Shown: in pieces, positions 1 through 9,600 of the stretch
Layout of the letters: every line of letters starts with the position of its first letter
Numbering within the stretch: the first letter of the stretch is position 1
Source of the DNA: an uncultured Clostridia bacterium
Lineage (GTDB): Bacteria; Bacillota; Clostridia; UBA1381
Length of the DNA: 15,244 nucleotides
Assembly (NCBI GenBank): GCA_934454215.1
Contig: CAKSGG010000080.1
Location: 1 to 15,244 of the forward strand
Direction: 5' to 3'
Notes under the pieces: model-generated
Seen by the model: the letters and a program-made list of their open reading frames with translations, nothing else
What the model was told of the DNA's origin: nothing
The model's database searches: none
Made by a program: the position numbers and the translations under genes

Positions 1-1137
1 TGCCCATGCAACACCGTCAATATCATTGAATTTCACAGTCACATTTTCCTGCGGTTTCGGAGTCACTGACGGGGCAACCGTTCCGCCCCCGCCTCCGCCG
101 GTATTTCCTCCTCCCTGAGGGATTTTCATCTCATCGGTATACTGTGAATTTATTGCCGTTTCATATGTATTAATAACGCTTGAAATATCCGTTATTGCAC
201 TTCTTTTTGTATACACAGCCTTGTAAACCTCTTCTGTGTATTTTAAAGCTTTCAGCTTATTCAGCGCATTTTCGCTCAAAAGTGATTTTATATAATCTCT
301 TTCCAGTGCCTTTTTCGTATAGCTCCAGTTCGGTGCGTCCGTTATACTGCATATAACATACTCATTCTCATAAAACTCTTTAAACTCCGCCGCCGTTTTA
401 AAATCATTTTTCTTTATAAGCTTTGATACAATCGCCGATTTTACGGTTTGATATATGACCGAATATTCCTCATAATTAAAATCCTCGCCGTAATTCTTTA
501 ACGCTGCGTCAACTTCTTCCGCATTGACAGCCTTATTTATATCATACAACGATTTTGACAGCTGCATGGATTTTTTCAGACTGTTTATATTATTCCAGCC
601 TTTATCGGGTCTGCTTTTCAAAAGAATCTCCGAATAGCTGTCCTTGTCAATTTCATCAAAAAACGAAACGTCCATTTTTAATATATCCTTGCTTTCCGAA
701 ATTTTATCAATTATTTTACCGCCGTCATTAAGAGCATTGAGCGAACGCAGTACGCTGTTTATTTCCCCTCTGCCGTTATGCTCAAAAACCTGCGTATATT
801 CTTCTCCGTATTCGGGAACAAGAAAAATTTTATAACTGCCTGTCGGTACACTTTCGGGCAATACGATTTCAGCGGAAAATTTTCCTTCTTCATTAATTTC
901 AGCCTGTGCCGTTCCAATTACCTTATCGGAAAAATCCGATACATTAATTTCGGTTTCGTTTTTATCCGTCACCACAGCGGAAACCCATCGGTTTGTTACC
1001 TCCGAGTCATATTCTCCGCTTATCAGAACCTTACCGATGTACATATCCGATACGACAGAAACATTTTCAAACCCCTCCGCATAACACGGAACAGCTGCCA
1101 ATGCCGATAATAAAAATGCAAATAATATTTTTTTCAT
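1..1137 (-). CDS. Secreted protein with Ig-like domain, helical region and C-terminal SLH start (gene E, 3' end outside window)
   Basis: The frame is open from ATG at 1137 to the window edge, 379 codons without a stop; the C-terminus lies beyond base 1. Residues 1-20 are a signal peptide (MKK, hydrophobic core, cleavage after CYA); the Cys is preceded by Pro, so it is not a good lipobox. Residues about 22-120 are beta-rich and look like an Ig-like domain. Residues about 124-338 are charged and mostly helical and match no family I recognise. A linker at 340-368 (GGGNTGGGGGG, then Pro/Thr-rich) leads to FNDIDGVAWA at 370-379, the typical opening of an SLH repeat, so the missing part should hold SLH repeats that bind secondary cell-wall polymer. 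It follows gene D by 17 bases and should share its transcript. Likely a surface structural or binding protein; no catalytic motif is visible. The reading frame and export are secure, the SLH call is good, and the role is unknown. Confidence 0.88.
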   Translation of the reverse strand, partial: MKKILFAFLLSALAAVPCYAEGFENVSVVSDMYIGKVLISGEYDSEVTNRWVSAVVTDKNETEINVSDFSDKVIGTAQAEINEEGKFSAEIVLPESVPTGSYKIFLVPEYGEEYTQVFEHNGRGEINSVLRSLNALNDGGKIIDKISESKDILKMDVSFFDEIDKDSYSEILLKSRPDKGWNNINSLKKSMQLSKSLYDINKAVNAEEVDAALKNYGEDFNYEEYSVIYQTVKSAIVSKLIKKNDFKTAAEFKEFYENEYVICSITDAPNWSYTKKALERDYIKSLLSENALNKLKALKYTEEVYKAVYTKRSAITDISSVINTYETAINSQYTDEMKIPQGGGNTGGGGGGTVAPSVTPKPQENVTVKFNDIDGVAWA

Positions 1138-1152
1138 GTCATAATCCTTTCC
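1138..1152 (-). promoter_or_regulatory. Ribosome binding site of gene E, next to the stop of gene D
   Basis: Read on the minus strand, GGAAAGG (1152-1146) sits 8 bases before the ATG at 1137. It begins two bases after the TAG stop of gene D (1157-1155), so ribosomes ending gene D could reinitiate on gene E. The site supports the chosen start. Confidence 0.75.
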
Positions 1153-1154
1153 GC

Positions 1155-3560
1155 CTAATTCACGAGAAAACCGTATATTCTTATGTTGTATCCCGAAGAA
1201 GCGGCATTTTTCGTATTCTTTATTTTCAAAACAAGAGTATGCTCTTTTTCGGTCATATTATCCTCAAGAATCTTATATGTATGAGTGTACAGGCGCGAAC
1301 TCATTTCGTTAAATGTCGTTGCCGTTTTAAAATCCCCGCCGTCTATTGAATATTCAATATCACCCGTATCGGGTCCCGACTGCCAGTAAACGCCTATTGA
1401 CTTTCCCGTAAACGTATATTTTATTTCAGCCCCCGGTTCGGAGCCGTATAAATACTCCGCATTTTTTTCAAAGCCGTTTCCGTTCAGTTTATCGGCGGTT
1501 ATTAAGCTTCCGTTTTCATATTTACCGCTCAATGCTTTTTTCATTGCCGACGGAGTATATTTCCCCGCATTATCGAGAGCATTTTTCAAAGCGTCCGTAA
1601 CGGCCTCGGCATATATGCTCTGCGCCGAAGAATTTGCTATACTGTCATGCGGAATATAGCTTTTTATTTTATCGGCACTGCCTGCTTTTTCCGCAAGCGC
1701 TTTTCCCGCATTTATGCTTAAAATATTATAATAATCAAAAACCCTTGAATATCTTTCTATGACGCTCGGTGTTTCAAGCTTAATATATTCTTCAAGCATA
1801 TTTTGCGACGCCGTATTTACCGCAACAATAACGGTATCCGAATTATGAATTTTAATCTTTCTTATAAGCGCCTCCATTGTTTCCGCCGCCCCGTCATTAT
1901 TTTCATCATCGGGAGCAAACTCGATAAATACAATATCGGGGTCGTATTTGAGCAAATCATTTTCAACTCTGTACGAAGCCAAAACAGAATCTGTATAACT
2001 TCTTGAAGCATTGATTTCCGTAACTTTACATTCATCAAAATATTCTTTCAGCCATTCCGTTGTTTTTGCACGCCATGAATATTTTTCTTTATCCGTCAGA
2101 TACTCTCCGTTCGTTACCTCGCCGCCTATATAGCCTACGGTTATATCTCCCGTTTTCTCCGCAAGCGCCGACAAGTAATAAACAGGCTCGCCCGCCGTTA
2201 TCAAAACGGTTTTTGAAGAACTGTCATAGCTGTAATCAATTCCCAGACATTTTAGAACAGCTCCTATCGGAATCATCACATGACCGTATTTCATTGCGGG
2301 AGACTCCGTATAATAAGCCGTACCGTCCTTATCCGAGACAAAAGCACTTCCTATTTCGGCACTGCATTTTTTCTTGCCCTTTGCAATGCTGATTTTACCG
2401 CCGTTTACCTCATACCTTAAATTCAGTGCCTCCGATAAACCCGAAAGCTGAACCATCATATAATCATTATTTATATACGGAGCAACGGTAAATTTTATAA
2501 TTTTATTATTTACCGCCGCTCTGCATTTACCGTCCGTATTTTCGGGCAGAGTCTGATTATTCTCCGTAATTTCTCTTTTTTCTCCCGATTTAACGGAAAA
2601 ATCATCTAAGTAAAACACAGATTTGCTCTTTCCCGTACATAACGAAATATTCACATCGCCGTCATTTCCCGTATACAAATAATCAACCTCAATTTTTTTC
2701 CAATTATCGTATACCATTTCGCCTGTCTGTATATATTCCGTGTGTCCGTCATAACTGATTGCATACATAAATTCCGACTGCCCCTTATCCATTTTCACGG
2801 CAGCAGACAAGATATAATTTCTTCCTTTCTCCAGTTTCAGATTCTGCCCTACCGTTCCGAAATTACCCGTCGGAGAAACTCTTGCGCAATATCTTGAATT
2901 GTCATAACCCTCGCCCTCAGTCACATAAATTCGAGCATTATTTAAAGTATAGCCGTTTGCATCATCATCGAAACCTGTATTTACAGCTGTTTCATTTTCC
3001 GCCGTTTCCGTTTCTCTGTAAACAGGACCGCTGTTTCCTATCGGAGTAACGCTTACATCGTCCATATAATACGTTATCGGAGGACAGCCGTTATTATAAT
3101 CAAGCTGCAAAAAGAACTGTGCCGCACCTGTTTTATTCACTCCCGTATATTTATAAACAGCCGAAAGCTTAGTCCATTCGTCCGTTACCCTTGTGCCTGC
3201 GGCAAGGTATCCGTATTCGGAACCGCCATGCCCCATAATCATCTGGGCTGAAACGGAGGCTGCGCCTTTTTCAAGCTTTACCCATGCGGTCACCTGATAT
3301 GAAACATTTTTTTCAAGCGCTACTCTTTGAGCCGCCATACCGTATGCGCTTACCGTCTGAACCTTAATACAGCCTGCACTGTTGAGATGAGCGTCTGTTT
3401 TACAGTATTCTATGCTCGCTCTCGTTCCTGTCCAGTTGTCCGCATTCTTTTCAAAATCTCCGTTTTTTATAAGATTACCCGCCGCCAATGACGCTGACGG
3501 AAATACAGTAATCAATATTATTGCCGCTATCAATATGCTGATTTTATTTTTTATTTTCAT
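1155..3560 (-). CDS. Secreted carbohydrate-binding protein with a degenerate SGNH-hydrolase domain (gene D)
   Basis: 801 residues. The ATG at 3560 was chosen over an in-frame ATG at 3584 because GGAGAAGGG lies 9 bases before it and a signal peptide follows directly (residues 1-27, ending SLAA). Domains: CBM4_9/CBM22-like at about 28-175 (opening NLIKNGDFE, closing YYMDDVSV) and again at about 190-325 (closing FYLDDFSV); a copper-amine-oxidase N-terminal-type stalk domain at about 347-457; an SGNH/GDSL-type fold at about 470-660; and a C-terminal beta-sandwich of the kind found after SGNH domains at about 685-801 (IEYSIDGGDFK). SGNH enzymes usually deacylate glycans, but here all three key blocks are altered: the nucleophile Ser of the usual GGS is Glu481 (GYIGGEVTNG), the Asn of the ND block is Asp (APDDEN, 549-554), and the closing DxxH reads DSIA (639-642). 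His638 precedes that Asp, out of the usual place. I infer a non-catalytic glycan-binding protein; a rearranged active site is possible. No SLH or sortase signal is present. It is first behind its own promoter and precedes gene E by 17 bases. Confidence 0.9.
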   Translation of the reverse strand: MKIKNKISILIAAIILITVFPSASLAAGNLIKNGDFEKNADNWTGTRASIEYCKTDAHLNSAGCIKVQTVSAYGMAAQRVALEKNVSYQVTAWVKLEKGAASVSAQMIMGHGGSEYGYLAAGTRVTDEWTKLSAVYKYTGVNKTGAAQFFLQLDYNNGCPPITYYMDDVSVTPIGNSGPVYRETETAENETAVNTGFDDDANGYTLNNARIYVTEGEGYDNSRYCARVSPTGNFGTVGQNLKLEKGRNYILSAAVKMDKGQSEFMYAISYDGHTEYIQTGEMVYDNWKKIEVDYLYTGNDGDVNISLCTGKSKSVFYLDDFSVKSGEKREITENNQTLPENTDGKCRAAVNNKIIKFTVAPYINNDYMMVQLSGLSEALNLRYEVNGGKISIAKGKKKCSAEIGSAFVSDKDGTAYYTESPAMKYGHVMIPIGAVLKCLGIDYSYDSSSKTVLITAGEPVYYLSALAEKTGDITVGYIGGEVTNGEYLTDKEKYSWRAKTTEWLKEYFDECKVTEINASRSYTDSVLASYRVENDLLKYDPDIVFIEFAPDDENNDGAAETMEALIRKIKIHNSDTVIVAVNTASQNMLEEYIKLETPSVIERYSRVFDYYNILSINAGKALAEKAGSADKIKSYIPHDSIANSSAQSIYAEAVTDALKNALDNAGKYTPSAMKKALSGKYENGSLITADKLNGNGFEKNAEYLYGSEPGAEIKYTFTGKSIGVYWQSGPDTGDIEYSIDGGDFKTATTFNEMSSRLYTHTYKILEDNMTEKEHTLVLKIKNTKNAASSGYNIRIYGFLVN

Positions 3561-3578
3561 AATCACAATCCCTTCTCC
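3561..3578 (-). promoter_or_regulatory. Ribosome binding site that fixes the start of gene D
   Basis: On the minus strand GGAGAAGGG (3578-3570) lies 9 bases upstream of the ATG at 3560. The longer reading from ATG 3584 would place this site inside the coding sequence and would have no such site of its own, so the start at 3560 is preferred. Confidence 0.8.
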
Positions 3579-3586
3579 GCACAAAG

Positions 3587-3601
3587 ATATAATGCTTATA
3601 T
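3587..3601 (-). promoter_or_regulatory. Inverted repeat at the predicted transcription start of gene D (possible operator)
   Basis: ATATAA and TTATAT arms (3592-3587 and 3601-3596) form a perfect 6-base dyad around a 3-base centre. The dyad lies just downstream of the -10 box, over the expected start site, where a repressor could act. The stretch is very AT-rich, so chance is a real alternative; no regulator gene is in the window. Confidence 0.3.
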
Positions 3602-3605
3602 TTTA

Positions 3606-3634
3606 ATTGTATCATTACTGGCAGCCGTTGTCTA
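3606..3634 (-). promoter_or_regulatory. Sigma-A-type promoter with extended -10 for genes D and E
   Basis: On the minus strand TAGACA (3634-3629; 5 of 6 to TTGACA) and TACAAT (3611-3606; 5 of 6 to TATAAT) are separated by exactly 17 bases. A TG one base upstream of the -10 gives the extended -10 form TGATACAAT. The expected start is near 3599, leaving a leader of about 40 bases before ATG 3560. The promoter lies in the only sizeable gap of the window (3561-3686, 126 bases). I see no GC-rich hairpin with a T-run between the gene C stop and this promoter, so read-through from gene C is also possible. Confidence 0.65.
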
Positions 3635-3686
3635 TTATCAAAAATATACTTTTGGTATTACATCTGTACAGAGGCTGATATTGTGT

Positions 3687-6600
3687 TTAATCAACCTCAA
3701 ACGTACAGTCCTCGCTGCCGCTTACCGCTTTCATATTTCCCGTTTCCCACAAAAACGCCTTGCCCGTATAACTGCCTTTTTCCAGTCCGTCAAGCTCAGC
3801 ATTTTCATTTATGCGAATACCCCTGTTCATACGGATATTTTTTCGGGTCACACGTTTTAAAATACCGTTCTCATACACCGCCGCATATATTGCCGCCGTT
3901 GTATTGTCCAAGTCCGATATTCCCTGTGCATTTACCTTAAACGTATTATTGTACGAAATACAGCTTAATGAAACTGCGCTCTCCGTTTCCTTTCTGACGC
4001 CGGCATTTTTTATAATTTCATTTACTTCCGAAGGCTCATTACCGTGGCTGAACAGTATCAATTCTGAGCATGAGGATTTTCCTCCCGTATTGTTGTAAAC
4101 ACTGTCCGTTGTGGAATAGTTATGCACCGCTTTACAGCCCTCAATACTGCTTGTATGCCAATGCAAAAATCTTATCGGCTTTTCAGCCTCGGAATTGTCA
4201 AACACATTATCGGTCAGATACCAATTGTTTGAACCTTCGTCATTATACAGCGCTCCGTAATTGTTATACTGATTTTTAATATAATTACCCGAAATAATAT
4301 TCGGATTATCACTTGAGGCACCCGTACCGCCAAGAGTATAAATTGCTCCTCCGTCATAAAGTCTGCTGTTCATTACGTCATGAATATAGTTATTTTCTAT
4401 TCTTATTCCCTTGCCTCCGATTTGATTTTGCAAAGGCTTGTTCCAGCCGTAACCTATATGGAAGCCGTCAAACGGAGTGTTATATATTTCGTTATGTATA
4501 AATGACGTGTTCACAGGGTAGCCTGCCGAAACCGCCGAGGCTGATTTATAATTCGTTCCTATGTTATGAATTATATTGTCGGCAACAAGAATGTTAATCA
4601 GCTTATTTGCCTCGCTCGGGTTAAGATTATCCGATGTTGCTCTGACAGGGCCTGTATATATCGCACCGCCCGCAATGTCAAACATATTACATTCCTTAAC
4701 GGCGGTATTCTTAACGCCCTCGCGCATAACAATTCCGTTTGAGCCTGCCGCCGAAATCACACTGTTGCTCAATGTAACATTATCCGCATATTTCAGCTCA
4801 ACGGCGCCGCTGTATATAACTCCGTGTACATCAAGTTTCAGCGAATTATCAATATTATCCTGCGCACCTATATAGAAACCGTCCCTGCTCGGCTTAAGCC
4901 AGCTTGTATACATGAATTTCAGTCCGTTAAATTCCACATTTCCCGCACTGTCGTTTGCTTTTCCCGACACCCTTAACAATGTTTCTTCAACAGGCATAAC
5001 CACGTCTATTTTTGTCATATCCTCATACGGCATAGGCTTATAATAAAGATATTTTGTCTGTCTGTCAAAATACCATTCACCGCATTCGTCAAGCAATTCA
5101 TACGCATTTTCAACATACCATGCCTCCTGTGACGTGTTTTCGTTAAATATTGCGGTTGAGGCATTATCATTATTCACCGCATTGTAACCCGTTTGATTTA
5201 ACGTAATATATGTTTTTCCGTTTTCCGCATTGACAGATGAAATATTTAATCTGGGATTTGTCCATGCTATCGCAAAAATAACTTCAACGTCCTGCAAATT
5301 ATTCCAATTTGCAATTTCCGTATTATCCGTAACGCATTTCTCGCTGTCGTACCCCTTTATTCCCATTCCGTCATCACTTCTTGCTCTGACCGCCTGCCTG
5401 CCGTCCACATAAAGCTGACGCATATATTCGGTATCCGACAAATCGGAATTTGTTACACGGTATATATTTTTATCTTTATCATACAATTCCCAGCTCGAAA
5501 TATGCTTTCCTCCGCTTATAACGGGTACTTCGCCGTTTTTGGCGGTATAATGGATTTTTCCGCCATTTTGCAGCTTGTCGCTGCTCGTAATGCTCAATGT
5601 TTCACAATATTCGCCGCCGCTTATTATTACATAAACGTCGCCGCTTATATTTTTATTATCCTCTCTTATCTTTTGACGTGCTCTCGATATTGTTTTATAC
5701 GGTTCGTTTTCCGTACCGTTTCCGTTATCATCGCCATTTGCCGCATCGACATAAATATTTCTTGTTTCAAGCTTTACGCCCTCATAAATTTTTGTCGAAG
5801 CACTTATATTGTTTGTCTTATCCGAAACGGATACGTAAAAGTCAACATCGTCATTCATCAGCTCTGACGGGATATTTGCCGTATAATATCCAACCTCGCC
5901 CGTTTCATGTTCAAGCGCAACCGCACCGTCAAGCTGCTGCCATTTTCTGTTCTGCCATGCCGTTCCGTTGTCAATGCTGTAATAAAGAACAGGCTCGCTC
6001 AATTCAGCTTTTACTCCATGATTTACATTTACGTCAATTACCGCATTTTCACCCTGCGAATCTCCGTATATGTCTGAGGCAAACTCAACACTGACGGGTT
6101 TGTCACCCTCGCCCTTCAAATAATAATCGAAAAAGCTGTCCTCACTCTTCCAGATTGAACGCTTTGTTGAGTCCTCCGTACCTCCAATCTGCGACGACGC
6201 ATGACTCTGATTCGGTGCAAAATATATATTTCTGCTTGCCGCATTTTCCGCTGTATCATAAGTTTTCATAACTCCCGACGGATAGTAGAAAACATCGTTT
6301 GCCGCCGCACCGAAAAACATATTTGCCTTTATGTTCACCGCACGTCTGCCTGCATCAAAATATTTAAGCCAGTTGTATATTTCCTCCGTCTTTCCGTAAT
6401 TCGGCGAAATCGTACTTTCGGGATTCAGATATGTCCCGAAAACCGTGCCGTACTCATAGAAACCGCAGCCGTAAGCCGAAAATGCCGCTTTTACCTTATC
6501 GCCAAGCAAGCCCGACATCAAGGTTGTTGAATATCCTCCCATTGATATTCCTGTTATTCCGATATTGTTCTTATCGGTCAATTTACTGCTGCGGAGCAAA

Positions 6601-9600
6601 TTAAACGCTCTCAATGCCGTTGTTTCGGAAATGTAAGTGGTATTCGCCTTAACTGACGGATTTGTGATAAATCTGTATTTATCTCTGTCGCCCGATTTTA
6701 TCGAAAATACCGTTCCCGCCGATACCGTATTTTCGGACGGCGGAACGGCTATTCCCGGTAAATCCACCGCCATAACAATGTATCCCGCTTTTGCCCATTT
6801 ATTGGCATTATTGTAAAACGTATCGGACTGCGCTGTTTGTCCCGAACCGTGCAGCAAAAGTATCGCAGGCAGCTTTTCGCCCGACGCTGCCGCACTTGCG
6901 GGGTATGCGATATATGCCGCAGCATAAGTATCGTCATGCCACTGTTTATCATCCAAGCTATAGAACGGCTCAGATTTTATTTTCATAAATTCAAATGCTA
7001 CATTATCCGAATTTATCCAAGTTTTACCTGTGTATACCGAATTTGAATCCGTCTTGCTTTCCGCCTCAATTTCCGCACCCGATTTCACATTCGGAACGGT
7101 AAAATTGAAATACGGCGTAAATTCAGGCAAAATTCCGTTTTCAATATCCGTTAATTCAGGTTCAAACGGGTCGTCATCTCCCACTGCCTGTGCCGTTTTA
7201 AAGCTCAATACAATATCATTTTCAGCACCCATATTTTTTGAAAATACTACCTTGTATTCCGTATTGTTTGTCATTGTATCTGCGGGCTTTATTTCAATCT
7301 CTTTTTCACTTACGAATTTAAGCGTATACTCTTTCAATACATTGTTTGCGTATAATTTCACATTCTCATTTGTAAAGAGAGATTTGTCAGCGGTTTCATT
7401 AAACGTAACCGAAATATCCCTTTCAATCGGAGCATTTTCGGTATTGTTTATCGGAAAGCTTGTAACAATTCTCAAATCAGACGGTTTTACCGCCACATTA
7501 TCAATCCAATATATTCCGTAATCATTTTTCTTTCCACCGCATATCGAATCGCCTCCCGTATATCTTGCGCCGAACCACAGCGAATTTACAGAGTACAGCT
7601 GCGAATCAAATTCAAATAATGCAGACTTGTAATTTGACCTTCTCACTCCGTCAACCCAAATAGAATATTTTTTATTCACCATATCCATTTCAAGCTCAAT
7701 ATGATGATATTTATTATCATTTATCTGATATACGGAGGTGTTATTTTGTCCGAAATAATACAAAGCGGAATTTCCGTATGTCGCACCCTTAACAGCGCTG
7801 TTACCGTCATATCCTATCGAACCGAAACCGTCGTTCAAAAAACTTCTTGTATGATTTTCAGCCTTTACATCATATGACACATACAGCTTATTTCCAACCG
7901 TTTCATCAAAGTTCAGCAAAGCCTTTGTCGGATTGCCCGAATTACCGACAATCATTTTAAGCGCTTTTCCGTTATCTCCGTCCTCCTCAACGCTTACGGA
8001 AGAATTTGACGGTGCGCTGACTGTCCAGTGTTGAGGAGCTTCGCCCGAATTGCAATCCTCAAAATCATAAAATACCGACGCATCCTTCTCCTTTGCCTCA
8101 CCCGTCGTATATGTAAAGCTTAAATCCTTTTCAGACTTCATATACTCTGTTCCGTTATTAACCTCCTTTGAAACAACAATCTTATATTCCGTATTCGGAG
8201 CAGGTCTGTTAGTAAACGTCAGCATAATTTTTGTATCGGATTGACGGCTTAACGAATATTCTGAGGAGGCAAGCGCTCTTTCTCCCTCATATATCTTAAT
8301 ATAATCCGCATTAACAAAATCCTCTCCGATTTCCGAAGTAAAATTCATTTCAATATTGCGGTTTAAATATGAAACATTTTCCTGACCGTCGGACGGAATT
8401 GTGGATTCAAGCTCCAAAAAACTGTCCTTTATCGTAACATTATCTATATATACAACATCTCCCGACGGGAAATTCAGATACAGATTATCTATTGCGTATA
8501 TACCCGTATTATAATAACCCCAGTCGTAATTTCCGCTGTGTTCCTTTGCCGTCCCGTCCACATAAAGCTTATATGACTGCTTTTTCGTGTCAATTACATA
8601 CTTTATTTTTGTATATTTCCCCGAAGCTGTGTCGGCAAACAGCGTTCCTGCCGCTGCGGAATTAATATGATTGCTTACCCACATATTGTTTGTGCCATAA
8701 TATGCAAGCATACCTCTTTGACGGCGTAATGTATGTACTGCGCTTGTATTGCCGTTTCTTACATCAAAACATGGGTCAAGATAACCGTTAAAATTTGTCA
8801 GGCTTTCAGCTTTCATATCAAATGAAACTTCAACCTTTTCGCTTGTTGTTTCATTCGGTACGGCAAATTTCACGCCGTTTGCACCTGTTATTTTCAGAGC
8901 CTTGTTCCCGTCGTCTTCCGTAACAATTTCTTTATTGGAAGCATTTGTAAACGTAACCCCGTCCAAATCCGAATCGTTGCTGAACGTTCTTACACTGCTT
9001 ACGGGTTCTGACTCCGTTATAAGCTCGTCTGACGTTTCCCATTTTATATCATCTATGTAATATTCTATTCCGTCAATTCTCGGATTAAAAAGCAAAGTAT
9101 CCGGCGCTCCGTCCGTATCGTTAAAATAACCGAATGTTGTTCCCTTATAATTACTCTTTTTAAATCCGTTTACATATATTTCCGTCGCTTTTGTCTGTTT
9201 ATCTACAATATATTTCATTGTTATATATTGGTCGTTCTGCGACATATTTGATACTGTTGCATTTTCTTGGGCAAAATATGAAATAAGCTTTGAACCGTTA
9301 ATAACAGACTTCAACATTCTGTTCTCTCCGTTCAGAATACTTCCGAATTCATATAAGTTGTTATTTGCCGTATGGCTTTTCACTCTGTATTTATACTCTA
9401 TTGAAGTGTATCTCTTGTCCCCGACCAGCTTAAACCTAAGCTCCGACGGGCTGTTTATCTTAACCGCCATACTGCCTTTTTCGTCCTTTTCGACCGTCGG
9501 CGAGCCGTAGTTTACAACCACTCCTTCCATAGAGCTTAATTCTGTACCTGCCTCAACATTCTCAAAATCCAATTCATTTGGAATTGTTGTCTCCTCTGCC

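Noticed and set aside
1074..1137. Lipoprotein signal in gene E
   Set aside because: The only Cys near the end of the signal peptide is preceded by Val-Pro, which does not fit a lipobox; ordinary signal peptidase cleavage after CYA fits better.
3635..3686. Terminator after gene C
   Set aside because: Only short AT-rich pairings such as ATAC/GTAT and CAAAA/TTTTG before a T-run are present; they are too weak to call.
5597..6094. Plus-strand open frame of 165 codons
   Set aside because: It lies wholly antisense to the gene C Ig and beta-helix region, reads as low-quality Arg/His/Cys-rich protein, and has no ribosome binding site or family resemblance.
7030..7521. Plus-strand open frame of 163 codons
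   Set aside because: It is a shadow of the Big_5 and linker region of gene C, with no start signal and no recognisable domain.
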